Part shown: positions 15,139 to 24,424 of the stretch, in pieces
Numbering within the stretch: position 1 is the stretch's first letter
How the letters are laid out: each line of letters opens with the position of its first letter
Assembly: GCF_019422935.1 (NCBI RefSeq)
Contig: NZ_JAHZCJ010000008.1
Location: forward strand, 1 to 64,000
Origin: Desulfovibrio sp.
GTDB taxonomy: Bacteria > Desulfobacterota > Desulfovibrionia > Desulfovibrionales > Desulfovibrionaceae
Reading direction: 5' to 3'
Length of the DNA stretch: 64,000 bases
The notes under the pieces: model-generated
The model's input: the letters and a program-made list of their open reading frames with translations, nothing else
Databases searched by the model: none
What the model was told of the DNA's origin: nothing
Made by a program: the position numbers and the translations under genes

Positions 15139-18093
15139 CTATTTGCGTCGCTTGAGCCTGTCCAGCCTCTCCTGCATGAGGAAGCGCCCGGTGACGGAAT
15201 TGGGGTCAGCCACAATGGCCTCTGGCGTTCCGGCAGAGACGATCTGCCCGCCGTTTTCGCCGCCGCCGGGCCCCATATCCAGCACATGGTCGGATGCCAG
15301 AATCATGTCCGTATTGTGCTCGATAACCACCACGCTGGCGCCTCTGTCCACCAGCGCATGCAGCACCTTGATGAGCTTGCCCACCTCGTGCATGTGCAGG
15401 CCCGTGGTCGGCTCGTCAAGAATGTACATGGTTCCCGGCAGGGACCGCTTGCCAAGCTCGCGCGAAATTTTGATGCGCTGGGCTTCGCCACCAGAGAGCG
15501 TCGTGGCAGGCTGCCCCAACCGCAGATATTCCAGCCCCACCTCTTCCAGCACGGCAAGGCGGCGCTCCAGCGAAGGATAATTTTCAAAGAGCTGGCGGGC
15601 CTGATGCACGGTGAGGTCGAGCACCTCGGCGATGTTCAACCCCTTGTAGCGCACTTCAAGGGTTTCGTGGTTATAGCGCTTGCCCTTGCAAACGTCGCAG
15701 GTCACGTACACGTCGGGCAAGAAGTGCATTTCAACGCGAATCTGCCCATCGCCGCCGCAGGCTTCGCAACGGCCCCCGCGCACGTTAAAGCTGAAACGCC
15801 CCGGCTTGTAGCCGCGTTTGCGGGCGTCCTGCGTCATGGCAAAAATATTGCGAATTTCGTCAAAAATCTTGGTGTAAGTGGCGGGGTTGGAACGCGGCGT
15901 GCGCCCAATGGGCGTCTGGTCAATGGCTACAATACGTTCCACAGGCGCAGAGCCTTTTTCGTATTCCAGCCCGCCGATGGTGCCGGGCTGATCCACGCGC
16001 AGGCCAAGGTTCAGGGCCACATGCTTGTAGAGCGTATCCACCACAAGCGAACTTTTGCCGGAGCCGGAAACCCCGGTCACGCAGGTCAGCACGCCCAAGG
16101 GGATGCGGCAGTCAATATCGCGCAGGTTGTTGGTGGTGATGCCGTGCATGACCAGCGCCCCCTGCCCTTCACGCCGCTCGTCCGGCAGGGCGATCACGTC
16201 ATCGCCGCGCAGATAGCGGGCAGTGAGCGTGTCCGCCTTGCCAAGCAGGTCGTCCACCCGCCCCTGAAACATGATTTCGCCGCCCTGAGAGCCAGAGCCA
16301 GGGCCAAGTTCAATGACCGTATCCGCCGCGCAGATGGTGGCCTCGTCATGCTCCACCACAAGCACGGTATTGCCACGCGCCTGGAGCGAACGCAGGGTTC
16401 CCAGCAGCCGCTCGTTGTCACGCGGATGCAGGCCGATGGAGGGTTCGTCCAGCACGTAGGTGACGCCCACAAGGCCCGAACCGAGCTGCGATGCCAGCCG
16501 GATGCGCTGGGCCTCGCCGCCCGAAAGCGTGGACATGGAACGCCCCAGCGAAAGATACTCAAGCCCCACGCTGCGCATGAACGACAGGCGGTGGGTCAGT
16601 TCCTTCATGAGCGGCTCGGCAATGACCACATGCCGCCCCGTAAACTCACGTTTTTCCAGCCATTCCAGAGCGCGCTCAACCGAAAGGTTGCAGAATTGCG
16701 CGATATTCAGATCGTCCACCCGCACGGAAAGCGCGTTGGTGTTCAGGCGTGCTCCGTGGCAGTCGGGGCAGTCCATTGTCTGCCGAAAACGAGACAGGGC
16801 TTCGCGCCAGGCATCGCCGTACTGCATGCCGCTTTCAAGCAGGGGGATAACGCCGGGCCAGCGTTTTTCGCTCACGCCCACCTGTCCCTGCGTACGCAGG
16901 GCATCAGAAAAATGCTCGCTCTGATAATCGCCGCCAGCGCCAAGGGCAACGCTGCCGCCCATCCAGTTGCGGCGCAGGCCCAATGAGGCGCGTGCGGGGC
17001 GTCCCTGTTCATCCTCGCCGTAAAAAAGGGCGGAAAGCGCGTCTTCGCTAAACTGCTCCAGCGGCGTGGAGAGCTGAAATTTGAAGCGCTTGCCCAGAGC
17101 CTTGAGGGCGTCCTCATAGCGGCTGAACATTTTATCCGTAGCCCAGGGCAGCAGTGCGCCAGTATTCAGCGAAAGCCCCATGTTTGGCGCAATGAGGCGC
17201 GGCTCAAAATAGTCCACCCCGCCGAGGCCCACGCAACGCGGGCAGGCCCCTTGCGGCCCGTTGAACGAAAACAGCTGCGGGCTGGGAGCAGGCAGAGAAA
17301 TACGGCAGTGCGCGCACACCGAAGTGGTGGAATGCACGGTGTCTGCATCCTGCCCTGCGGCGGCCTTGTCCGGCTCGTGCAGCACAAGGCGGCCCTCTCC
17401 ATAGCGCAGGGCCAGCTCAACAGAATCGGCCAGACGTCCCCGAATGCCCTCCTTGTTCACCAGGCGGTCAACCACAAGGTCAATGGAGTGCTTCTTGTTC
17501 TTGTCCAGCGTGGGCACATCGTCCAGCGTATAAAACTCGCCGTTGACACGCACGCGGGCAAAGCCTTCGGCCTTGAGCTTTTTAAACTTGTCCTGATGCG
17601 TGCCCTTCTGAAGTTCCACCAGCGGAGCCATGACCATAAACTTGGTGCCCTGCGGCAGGGCCATGATATCGCCAATGATTTCATCTGCGGCGCGGGCCTC
17701 GATGGGCCGCCCGCACTGGGGGCAATACATGCGCCCAAGCCGGGCAAAAAATACGCGCAGAAAGTCGTAAATTTCCGTGACCGTTCCCACGGTTGAACGC
17801 GGATTGCGCGAAACGCTCTGCTGTTCAAGCGATATGGCGGGCGAAAGCCCCTCGATCTTTTCCACATCCGGCTTGTCCATCTGGGGCAAAAACTGGCGGG
17901 CGTAGGCAGACAGCGATTCCACATAGCGGCGCTGGCCTTCGGCGTACACGATGTCGAACGCCAGCGTTGATTTGCCGGAACCTGAGGGGCCGCAAATCAC
18001 CACCAGCTCGTCGCGGGGGATATCCAGGCTGATGTTCTTGAGATTGTGCTGGCGGGCCTTTTCGATGTGGATGCAGGGCTTGCTTGTGTTCAT
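15139..18093 (-). CDS. uvrA: UvrABC excinuclease subunit A
   Basis: About 984 residues; the damage-recognition ATPase of nucleotide excision repair, acting as a dimer with UvrB. Two ABC modules are visible: Walker A GPSGSGKST near residue 31 and GVSGSGKSS in the second half. The signatures LSGGEAQRI occur in both, with YVLDEPSIGLHPRD and YILDEPTTGLHMHE as Walker B regions. Zinc-finger cysteine pairs include CPQCG, CAHC...CPRC and CEACGGDGQ...CDVCKGKRYN. The ATG at 18093 (MNTSKP) is chosen because the sequence before it is not UvrA-like, but its ribosome binding site is weak. The gene is monocistronic. Confidence 0.97.
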   Translation of the reverse strand: MNTSKPCIHIEKARQHNLKNISLDIPRDELVVICGPSGSGKSTLAFDIVYAEGQRRYVESLSAYARQFLPQMDKPDVEKIEGLSPAISLEQQSVSRNPRSTVGTVTEIYDFLRVFFARLGRMYCPQCGRPIEARAADEIIGDIMALPQGTKFMVMAPLVELQKGTHQDKFKKLKAEGFARVRVNGEFYTLDDVPTLDKNKKHSIDLVVDRLVNKEGIRGRLADSVELALRYGEGRLVLHEPDKAAAGQDADTVHSTTSVCAHCRISLPAPSPQLFSFNGPQGACPRCVGLGGVDYFEPRLIAPNMGLSLNTGALLPWATDKMFSRYEDALKALGKRFKFQLSTPLEQFSEDALSALFYGEDEQGRPARASLGLRRNWMGGSVALGAGGDYQSEHFSDALRTQGQVGVSEKRWPGVIPLLESGMQYGDAWREALSRFRQTMDCPDCHGARLNTNALSVRVDDLNIAQFCNLSVERALEWLEKREFTGRHVVIAEPLMKELTHRLSFMRSVGLEYLSLGRSMSTLSGGEAQRIRLASQLGSGLVGVTYVLDEPSIGLHPRDNERLLGTLRSLQARGNTVLVVEHDEATICAADTVIELGPGSGSQGGEIMFQGRVDDLLGKADTLTARYLRGDDVIALPDERREGQGALVMHGITTNNLRDIDCRIPLGVLTCVTGVSGSGKSSLVVDTLYKHVALNLGLRVDQPGTIGGLEYEKGSAPVERIVAIDQTPIGRTPRSNPATYTKIFDEIRNIFAMTQDARKRGYKPGRFSFNVRGGRCEACGGDGQIRVEMHFLPDVYVTCDVCKGKRYNHETLEVRYKGLNIAEVLDLTVHQARQLFENYPSLERRLAVLEEVGLEYLRLGQPATTLSGGEAQRIKISRELGKRSLPGTMYILDEPTTGLHMHEVGKLIKVLHALVDRGASVVVIEHNTDMILASDHVLDMGPGGGENGGQIVSAGTPEAIVADPNSVTGRFLMQERLDRLKRRK

Positions 18094-18315
18094 GAAAGCA
18101 TATGTAAGCGGCCCAAGGGGCATTGGCAAGGGCAGAGCCAGCGTATTTTTGTGCGCCCCGCCGCTACAAAATGCGCTCTCCGCCGCGCGACCGCGCCGCC
18201 ATCTGCCCGAATCGCGCAATCCTTTGCCTGCGTGCATGGACAAGCCTTGCCGAAAGCGGTATAAAAATTTTTACAGCACGTCTGTTTCTGCAACCATCTG
18301 TCTGCGGGAGGATGT

Positions 18316-18927
18316 ATGCCGCGTCATATACATTGTTTACTGATTGTTCTGTTGCTTGCCGCACTGTCGGATTCTGTCCGGGCCGCCGAAAGCGAAGTCA
18401 CCGCCCGCAGTATCTTTACACTGCTGCCTGAAAGTATTTTTGAAAACACTCCTGAAGGTCTGAGCCCGCAGGAAAAGCAGAAACTGCTTTCTGCCGGGCA
18501 TTCGGAATTTTGGGAGATCGCCGGAGAAACGGAAGACGTACTGGTGTTCGCCTCCATGCCGTTCAGGGATACAGCCGTTGCCCTGCGCCTGTTCCGCAAC
18601 GCTACGGACGGCTCCGTACTTGCCGCATTCGGCACTCTGGGCGGCGCTGTGTGCACCCTTGAGCTATGGCGGGTTGACGCCTCCGGCCGCGCCGTGCCGG
18701 TGGACACCCCGCAAGAGCCGGACATAAGCGCATTTTTTGCCCCGGGCCGCAAAATGCCGCCCGATGTTCAGGCTACGGTCATGATCTGCCTTGGCCTTGG
18801 CGGCCTCAAGGCGCAGCCCATGTTCTGGACCAGTACGGGCATGGCCCATGTTCCGGTAGACAATGACGTAAGCTTTCAGTGGAACGGCAAAAGTTTTGAA
18901 AAGCTGGTGCAGCCGCACACCGATTAG
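18316..18927 (+). CDS. Exported protein of unknown function
   Basis: A 203-residue protein with a clear Sec signal peptide: a basic start, the hydrophobic stretch LLIVLLLAALSDS and a likely cleavage site after VRAAE (AXA type, about residue 24). The mature part is mixed alpha/beta with no recognised motif; it contains two Cys residues far apart. A strong GGGAGG site precedes the ATG. It is divergent from uvrA and followed by a strong terminator, so it is transcribed alone. A periplasmic location is the only supported statement about function. Confidence 0.8.
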   Translation: MPRHIHCLLIVLLLAALSDSVRAAESEVTARSIFTLLPESIFENTPEGLSPQEKQKLLSAGHSEFWEIAGETEDVLVFASMPFRDTAVALRLFRNATDGSVLAAFGTLGGAVCTLELWRVDASGRAVPVDTPQEPDISAFFAPGRKMPPDVQATVMICLGLGGLKAQPMFWTSTGMAHVPVDNDVSFQWNGKSFEKLVQPHTD

Positions 18928-18967
18928 CGGCCCAGCGTAAAAATCAGGGTTGGGTTCCCGCAAGGGA

Positions 18968-19014
18968 AAGGCCCGTTTCTGCCGGAAATCTCCAGCAGAA
19001 ACGGGCCTTGTTTT
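18968..19014 (+). terminator. Intrinsic terminator
   Basis: A 15-bp perfect stem (18968-18982 with 18995-19009) is followed by GTTTTG. The stem shares AGGCCCGTTTC with the terminator at 26820. Confidence 0.8.
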
Positions 19015-19090
19015 GTGTGAAAATTCAGCATTGGGCAACGCCTACAGTGCTATCTTATTCTCTAACACAGCCAGAAAGCAAAAGAGCAGT

Positions 19091-19978
19091 TTAGCCCCGC
19101 TTGCCCGCAAGGCTGAACAGCACCAAAGCCCCCATGATGATCGCGCCGCCCGCAAAAGTAGAGGCCTCGGGCAGGCCGCCAGTCACCGCAAAATCAAGCA
19201 GCATGGACAAAAAAGGCGTCAGGAACATGTAGTTGGTCACAAGGCTTGTGCGCGGGGCCAGGGCAAGGGCTCTGGTCCAGAGCAGGTAGGCAGCCGCGCT
19301 GGGGAAAATCCCCAGAAAAAGCGCAAGCCACAACGCGCTGGCGGGCGCAGCCTGCACCTGGGCCACGGTTTGCGGCAGGCAGTAGAGCAAAAACAGTGTA
19401 CCCGCAAAAAAACTCCAGGCCGCGATTTCCATGGAGCCGTAGTGTCGCGACAATGAGCGCTGCGTAATATTATAAAGGCTTATAAGCACTGCGGCCACCA
19501 GCACCCAGCCCATGCCGGGGGCCAGCATAAATCCCTGCCCGCCGCCGTTCATCACCACTACGCCGCCAAATGCCAGCGCAAGCGCAAGCCAGCGCAGTAC
19601 GGGCAAACGCTCGCTGAAGAACAGCCGCGCCAGCGCCGCCGTCAGAATGGGAGCCGTGGAAATGACAATGCAGTTGGTAGTGGGGTTGAGGGTGATGGAA
19701 CCCTCATTGAAGGCCAGCAGATACAGCGTGAAGCCGCTCAGCCCTGCCGCAGCAAACAGGGGCAGATGCCGGGCAGAAGGGACAAAAAATCCCCCGCGCG
19801 CCCTGCCCCTTGCCAGCAAAATGCCAACAAAAGCCAGCGATGCCACCGCGCAGCGTACAAGGCCCAGCGGGCCTGGCGTAAAAAATGCCAGCGCAACCTT
19901 GGTGTACACATAGGCGGTTGACCACAGTACAACAGTGGCAAAGGCATAGGCCTGACAGATCAGCGCGGGATTGTTCAT
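19091..19978 (-). CDS. EamA-family (DMT superfamily) transporter
   Basis: A 295-residue inner-membrane protein with about ten transmembrane helices arranged as two EamA repeats (roughly 5-140 and 150-290). Typical features are WSTAYVYTKVAL near the N-terminus, FNEGSITLNPTTNCIVISTAPILTAALARLFFSERL closing the first repeat (quoted here in outline), and LGIFPSAAAYLLWTRAL in the second. Family members export amino acids or other metabolites; the substrate cannot be read. The ATG at 19978 fits the family start, though the upstream AAGAAT is a weak ribosome binding site. Confidence 0.88.
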   Translation of the reverse strand: MNNPALICQAYAFATVVLWSTAYVYTKVALAFFTPGPLGLVRCAVASLAFVGILLARGRARGGFFVPSARHLPLFAAAGLSGFTLYLLAFNEGSITLNPTTNCIVISTAPILTAALARLFFSERLPVLRWLALALAFGGVVVMNGGGQGFMLAPGMGWVLVAAVLISLYNITQRSLSRHYGSMEIAAWSFFAGTLFLLYCLPQTVAQVQAAPASALWLALFLGIFPSAAAYLLWTRALALAPRTSLVTNYMFLTPFLSMLLDFAVTGGLPEASTFAGGAIIMGALVLFSLAGKRG

Positions 19979-20089
19979 GACTATTCTTGGCGAATAGTTA
20001 CATGCGGCGGAAGCCCGAAGTATCGCCCGCATACGCCGCGCGGGCGGCCCGGGCTTTCGTGGCCGGATATCGGCCAGTTCGGGCTATCG

Positions 20090-20680
20090 TTATTTTTCCA
20101 GCCACTCCCCAAGGCGGGTTGCGAGAGTTGCCTCATCAAAGCGCGGGGTGGCGTACATGCCTGCGGCCTCGCGCTGGCGGGCTGCTTCTGCAAGAATAAT
20201 GGCCGAGGCCACAGAAACGTTGAAGCTCTGGATCATGCCGTACATGGGGATGTACAGCTCGCCATCGGCGGCAGCCAGCAGTTCCGGCTCAACGCCGCTG
20301 TGCTCGTTGCCCATAATCACCGCCGTGGGGCGGGTGAAATCCCAATCACGCATGGGGCGTGCCTTTTCTGTAAACGAGGTGGCAAGCACCTGCATGCCCT
20401 GACCGCGCAGCTCTGCCATCATGCCTTCGCAGGTTTTGTGGCGCTCGGTTTCTACCCATTTGCGGGCCGAGGCCGATGTTTTGCGCCCCAAAGCTGGAAA
20501 TGCCGTGTTGGTGTAATACAGGTGCACACGGCTGACGCCAAAAGCATCACACGAGCGGTAAATGGCCGAAACGTTGTGCGGGTCGTGGATATTGGCAAGC
20601 ACCAGCGTAAGGTCCGGCTGGCGGTGACTCAGCACTTCCAGAAAGCGGGCCTTGCGCCGTGCCGTAGGTTCTTTGGGCAT
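20090..20680 (-). CDS. TrmH/SpoU-family RNA 2'-O-methyltransferase
   Basis: A 196-residue SPOUT methyltransferase that methylates a ribose 2'-OH in tRNA or rRNA using S-adenosylmethionine. Motif 1 is NVSAIYRSCDAFGV with the catalytic Arg, motif 2 is VIMGNEHSGV, and motif 3 is IPMYGMIQSFNVSVASAI, which forms the trefoil knot. An N-terminal basic stretch (PTARRKARF) resembles tRNA (Gm18) methyltransferase TrmH. The ATG at 20680 with AAGGAAT is preferred over an upstream Met. It follows its neighbour transporter at a distance and is probably transcribed alone. Confidence 0.92.
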   Translation of the reverse strand: MPKEPTARRKARFLEVLSHRQPDLTLVLANIHDPHNVSAIYRSCDAFGVSRVHLYYTNTAFPALGRKTSASARKWVETERHKTCEGMMAELRGQGMQVLATSFTEKARPMRDWDFTRPTAVIMGNEHSGVEPELLAAADGELYIPMYGMIQSFNVSVASAIILAEAARQREAAGMYATPRFDEATLATRLGEWLEK

Positions 20681-20859
20681 GGCTGATTCCTTACACATGT
20701 AATTGATTGCTGCCCTTGTGTGGCAGAAAACGGCCATTCAGGCAAGTGCGCCGATCTGCCGGGATGGACGGATAATTCCGGTTAGGGTATGTTCAACGCA
20801 CTAACCTTGGTCGATTTTTCTTATCGGCCTGCAATCCATTCACTTTTTTCAGGAGCAAC

Positions 20860-22317
20860 ATGAATCTACTCCGCCTCTCTGCATATGCTCTGAGCGCACT
20901 GCTGCTTACTCCTTACACGGCTCTTGCCGCCGCCGACCATCTTACAGTTCCCGGCACCCTCTCCGCATGGTGGATCATCCCTTTTGCGGGCATGCTGCTT
21001 TCCATAGCCATACTGCCGCTGACCGCCCATATTTTCTGGGAACATCACCGGGGCAAGATTTCCATTTTCTGGGCGCTCACCTTTCTTGTCCCATGCCTGG
21101 CTGTCTATGGCCCCGGCGTGACCTTCTATGAATTCTGCCACATCATCCTGCTGGATTACGTGCCCTTCCTTGTACTCCTTTTTTCGCTGTACACGGTTGC
21201 AGGAGGCGTGCGCCTTAAAGGTTCACTCACAGGCACGCCGCCCGTGAATCTGGGCATTCTCGCCATAGGAACCGTGCTGGCAAGCTGGATGGGCACCACA
21301 GGGGCCGCCATGCTGCTTGTGCGCCCACTGCTGCGGGCCAATGCGCACCGCAAATACCGTGTGCATTCTGTGGTATTTTTCATTTTTCTGGTGGCAAACA
21401 TCGGCGGTTCGCTCTCGCCGCTGGGCGACCCGCCGCTGTTTTTGGGTTTTTTAAAGGGCGTGGACTTTTTCTGGACAACCTCGCACCTGTTCTTGAAAAC
21501 CCTGAGCCTTTCCACTGCCCTGCTGGCGATCTACTTTGTTCTGGACATGGTGCTGTATAACAAGGAAGGCCGCCCCGTGCCGCCGATCAGCCCTGCCGAC
21601 GCTTCGCCAGAGAGGCCGGGGCAGGTACTGCCCAGCCAGGAAAGACTCGGACTTGACGGCAAGATCAACCTGCTGTTTCTGCTGGGCGTGGTGACTGCCG
21701 TGCTGCTTTCCGGCCTGTTCCCGCTGGGAACAATCGCCACGGTGGGCGGCGTACCGCTGGAAGCCCAAAACGTGCTGCGCGATGCCGCTCTGCTCTGTCT
21801 GGCGTGGCTTTCCATGCGCTATACCAGCCGCAGATGCCGCGAACTGAACGGTTTTACATGGGGGCCCATTGAAGAAGTGGCTCAACTCTTCTTTGGCATT
21901 TTTGTCAGTATGATTCCGGCCATGGCCATTCTCAAGGCAGGAACCTCCGGCGCGCTGGCCCCGCTGGTGGAACTGGTCTCGCGCGATGGACAGCCGGTCA
22001 ATGCCATGTACTTCTGGCTGACGGGCATTCTTTCCAGCTTTCTGGATAACGCCCCGACCTACATGGTCTTTTTCAACACTGCTGGTGGTGATGCGCAAAC
22101 GCTCATGCACCATATGCCCGAAACTCTGGCGGCCATTTCGGCTGGCGCGGTCTTTATGGGCGCATGCAGCTACATAGGCAACGCGCCCAATTTTATGGTT
22201 CGGGCCATTGCGGAAGATCAGGGCGTGCGGATGCCCGGATTTTTCGGCTACATTTTGTGGTCGTTCTGCATTCTTGTGCCGCTGTTCGCCCTGCTGACCT
22301 GGTTTTTCTTTACCTAG
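20860..22317 (+). CDS. NhaD-type sodium:proton antiporter (CitMHS_2 family)
   Basis: A 485-residue inner-membrane protein with about 12-13 hydrophobic segments of the ion transporter superfamily. The N-terminus looks like a cleavable or first transmembrane segment (ALSALLLTPYTALAAA). SWMGTTGAAMLLVRPLLRAN and the region NIGGSLSPLGDPPLFLGFLKG, followed by SFLDNAPTYMVFF, are the repeated re-entrant motifs of the family. The likely role is Na+/H+ exchange, though organic-anion transport is possible for this superfamily. A GGAG site precedes the ATG. The gene is monocistronic. Confidence 0.85.
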   Translation: MNLLRLSAYALSALLLTPYTALAAADHLTVPGTLSAWWIIPFAGMLLSIAILPLTAHIFWEHHRGKISIFWALTFLVPCLAVYGPGVTFYEFCHIILLDYVPFLVLLFSLYTVAGGVRLKGSLTGTPPVNLGILAIGTVLASWMGTTGAAMLLVRPLLRANAHRKYRVHSVVFFIFLVANIGGSLSPLGDPPLFLGFLKGVDFFWTTSHLFLKTLSLSTALLAIYFVLDMVLYNKEGRPVPPISPADASPERPGQVLPSQERLGLDGKINLLFLLGVVTAVLLSGLFPLGTIATVGGVPLEAQNVLRDAALLCLAWLSMRYTSRRCRELNGFTWGPIEEVAQLFFGIFVSMIPAMAILKAGTSGALAPLVELVSRDGQPVNAMYFWLTGILSSFLDNAPTYMVFFNTAGGDAQTLMHHMPETLAAISAGAVFMGACSYIGNAPNFMVRAIAEDQGVRMPGFFGYILWSFCILVPLFALLTWFFFT

Positions 22318-22366
22318 GCGGCTGGTCTGGCCGGAGTTGAGCAGGCTGCTGACACGACCTTAGGAC

Positions 22367-22401
22367 GTCAATACGCAAAAAGGCGGGCATGAAGCCCGCC
22401 T
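22367..22401. repeat. 35-bp hairpin repeat, copy 1
   Basis: GTCAATACGC followed by an inverted repeat around GGCGGGC/GCCCGCC. It differs from copy 2 at two positions. On the minus strand it is followed by TTTTTGCG and can act as a second terminator for hydG. Confidence 0.75.
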
Positions 22402-22537
22402 GATACTGATCAAACGCCGCTTTGCGGCATTTGCGCCGCCAGCGTCAGCAAAGCCGCCGGGCGGAATACACGGAAACCAGTCGCTATCGGTGCGGCAAAG
22501 CCGCAACCGGCTCCTGATTTCCGACTGTGTTGACAGC

Positions 22538-22572
22538 GTCAACACGCAAAAAGGCGGGCATAAAGCCCGCCT
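22538..22572. repeat. 35-bp hairpin repeat, copy 2
   Basis: The near-identical second copy of the unit at 22367-22401 in the same orientation. Here it forms part of a larger hairpin. Confidence 0.75.
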
Positions 22573-22580
22573 TTTTGCGT
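22544..22580. terminator. Bidirectional terminator between antiporter and hydG
   Basis: A 16-bp perfect stem (22544-22559 with 22565-22580) with a 5-base loop contains internal A5 and T5 runs, allowing termination from either side. Confidence 0.75.
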
Positions 22581-22629
22581 TAACAACAGAGTACGCTTGC
22601 CGTTGAGGGTTTTATCTGCAAGCGGTCTG

Positions 22630-24021
22630 TTAAATGAATTCGTCAATGCGGCCAGCGCGCACCTTGGTCAGCAGCCTCTTGGCCGCGCCAAGCTCACCCG
22701 TGGTCATTCTGTCCATTTTTTCGGCCAGCAGCTGCTCACCGATCATACGCGTGTAGGGCGTGGCATAGTGCAGCAGAAATTCCAGGAACGAAGCCGCAGA
22801 GTTGGGGCCGCACTGGTTTTTCATGCCGCATTCGCGCACCATGGAAAGGAACTCCTCACCCGTGCGCCCCAGACGGGGGCAAGCCGCGCAAAATGACGGC
22901 AGATGGCGGGCTTCTTCCAGCAGAAAGCGCACCACCTCATCCACATGGCAGTCTTCGCCAATGGGGAAGGGAACCTTGTGCTCGGGATTGTCGATCCAGT
23001 TGCCGTAGGGATTGGCAACGCTGCCCGTGAGCAATTGCGAAGCGCCCGCGCTACAGCCATCGCGCCACAGGCCCGCAGGTTCCTTGGTGGTCAGGATGAT
23101 GCCCGCGTAAGGAACCGCCAGCCGGGCAATAGCCACGCAACGCAGGTAGTCGGCATCGCTCACGGGATAGGGCGTTTGCATATTGCTGCCGGGGGCGCAA
23201 CGCATGCGGTGCAGGCTCAGGGTGCGGCAGCCGGTGTCATAGGCCCGCAGCAAATGCGCCTGATGCTGCACAATACCCAGCAGATCGTACTGCCAGGGGC
23301 CAAGGCCCAGCATCAGGCCGCCGCCCACGTCGGGCACTCCAGCCTGGAAGGCAACATCGGCGGCGTTCAGCCGGGCATAGTAATCACTCTTGGGGCCAGA
23401 GATGTGGGCTGCGCGATAGCAGGCCTCGTGGTAGGTGTCCTGATAGATCAGTACTGTGCCCACATACGATTCCAGCAGGGCGGCATACTCGTGCGATTCC
23501 AGAGCACCCACGTTCACGTTGACGCTGTGCACCTCGCCCACGCCGTCAAAAGCCGTGTAGAGGATACTTATGGCCTCGGCCAGATATTCAATATCCGCAT
23601 TGGGCAACTGCCCGCTGACAAGAAAAATACGTTTGTGGCCCTGACGGATGAGCTTGAGGGCTGCCTCGCGCATTTCAGGCGAGGTCATGTACTTGCGCTC
23701 AACGGCCTTGTTGCTTTTGCGGTTGGCGCAATACAGGCATTCGCTGCCGCAGTGGTTGGAGATGTGCAGGGGGGCGGAAAGTACAATACGGTCCCCGTAA
23801 ACCTTTTGCTTGACTTCATCGGCGGCAGCCATAATGCGGCCAACGCCCACGCCGTCCTGCACGCGCATGAGGGCGACCGTTTCCGCCAAGGTTAAAGGCT
23901 GCAATTCAAGCGACTTGTTGAGGATATCCCGAAGCTCTGCGGCGTCAGGTGCTGTTTCCCTTTCCAGAGCTGTGCCAATGGCCTGGGCATCAAACCAGCG
24001 GGGCTGTGCATCAACAGACAT
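22630..24021 (-). CDS. hydG: [FeFe]-hydrogenase H-cluster maturase HydG
   Basis: A 463-residue radical SAM tyrosine lyase that makes the CO and cyanide ligands of the hydrogenase H-cluster. The radical SAM cysteines are CGSECLYC (C91, C95, C98; CX3CX2C). The C-terminal cluster is CX2CX22C (C378, C381, C404), which is diagnostic for HydG and absent from ThiH. Blocks ISNHC, QDTYHEACY and NVNVGALESHEY also fit. The ATG at 24021 has AAGGAAGG upstream. HydE, HydF and hydrogenase genes are not in this window, so hydG is apart from them here. A 16-bp palindrome lies upstream at 24158-24173. Confidence 0.95.
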   Translation of the reverse strand: MSVDAQPRWFDAQAIGTALERETAPDAAELRDILNKSLELQPLTLAETVALMRVQDGVGVGRIMAAADEVKQKVYGDRIVLSAPLHISNHCGSECLYCANRKSNKAVERKYMTSPEMREAALKLIRQGHKRIFLVSGQLPNADIEYLAEAISILYTAFDGVGEVHSVNVNVGALESHEYAALLESYVGTVLIYQDTYHEACYRAAHISGPKSDYYARLNAADVAFQAGVPDVGGGLMLGLGPWQYDLLGIVQHQAHLLRAYDTGCRTLSLHRMRCAPGSNMQTPYPVSDADYLRCVAIARLAVPYAGIILTTKEPAGLWRDGCSAGASQLLTGSVANPYGNWIDNPEHKVPFPIGEDCHVDEVVRFLLEEARHLPSFCAACPRLGRTGEEFLSMVRECGMKNQCGPNSAASFLEFLLHYATPYTRMIGEQLLAEKMDRMTTGELGAAKRLLTKVRAGRIDEFI

Positions 24022-24424
24022 GGGAACCTTCCTTGCAATAATTTTCAATAATTTCAGCAGGATTATCGCAATAACAACCCTGCGCTACATGTTACTTTGT
24101 TCACAAGCAGCACGTTATTTATTTCACATTCGCAAGTCAAGGTGTGTACACGCACTTGTTTGATTAATCAAACTATAAATTGGGCTGTTGCCTGAAAAAT
24201 AAGCTAAATGAAACTGGCAAGATAGAAAAAGCACTCTCCTCCTGCGACCAAAATCAAACACATAAAAAAATTTTGTATTTATTTGCGCAGTGCCTGCCAG
24301 CAGATGCTCTTGCGCCGCAAAAGCCGCAGCGATATATTGCGCATGGCAAAAAAAGGGCACTCAGCCTGCCAAAAACCTAAAAAAATAGATCCCTCTGCCC
24401 GCACATCCACTTCAAGGAAAATCC
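24022..24424. other. AT-rich divergent intergenic region hydG / BMP gene
   Basis: About 400 bases of low-GC DNA between divergent genes. It contains the perfect palindrome at 24158-24173 and GTGTGTACACGCAC at about 24142. It should carry promoters for both directions, but no confident hexamer pair can be assigned. No gene is seen. Confidence 0.45.
24158..24173. promoter_or_regulatory. 16-bp palindrome upstream of hydG
   Basis: GTTTGATTAATCAAAC is perfectly symmetrical. It resembles FNR/CRP-type half sites (TTGAT...ATCAA), but the spacing is two bases shorter than the classical FNR box, so the regulator is unclear. Confidence 0.45.

Larger units (their letters stand above)
22318..22629. other. 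Convergent intergenic region with repeated hairpins
   Basis: Two 35-bp copies of one hairpin unit (22367-22401 and 22538-22572) flank about 135 bases with several smaller GC hairpins. The region separates the antiporter and hydG, which converge here. No gene is seen. Confidence 0.6.

Noticed and set aside
14971..16986. Open frame of 671 codons opposite uvrA
   Set aside because: It is antisense to uvrA; the real gene shows two ABC modules and zinc fingers.
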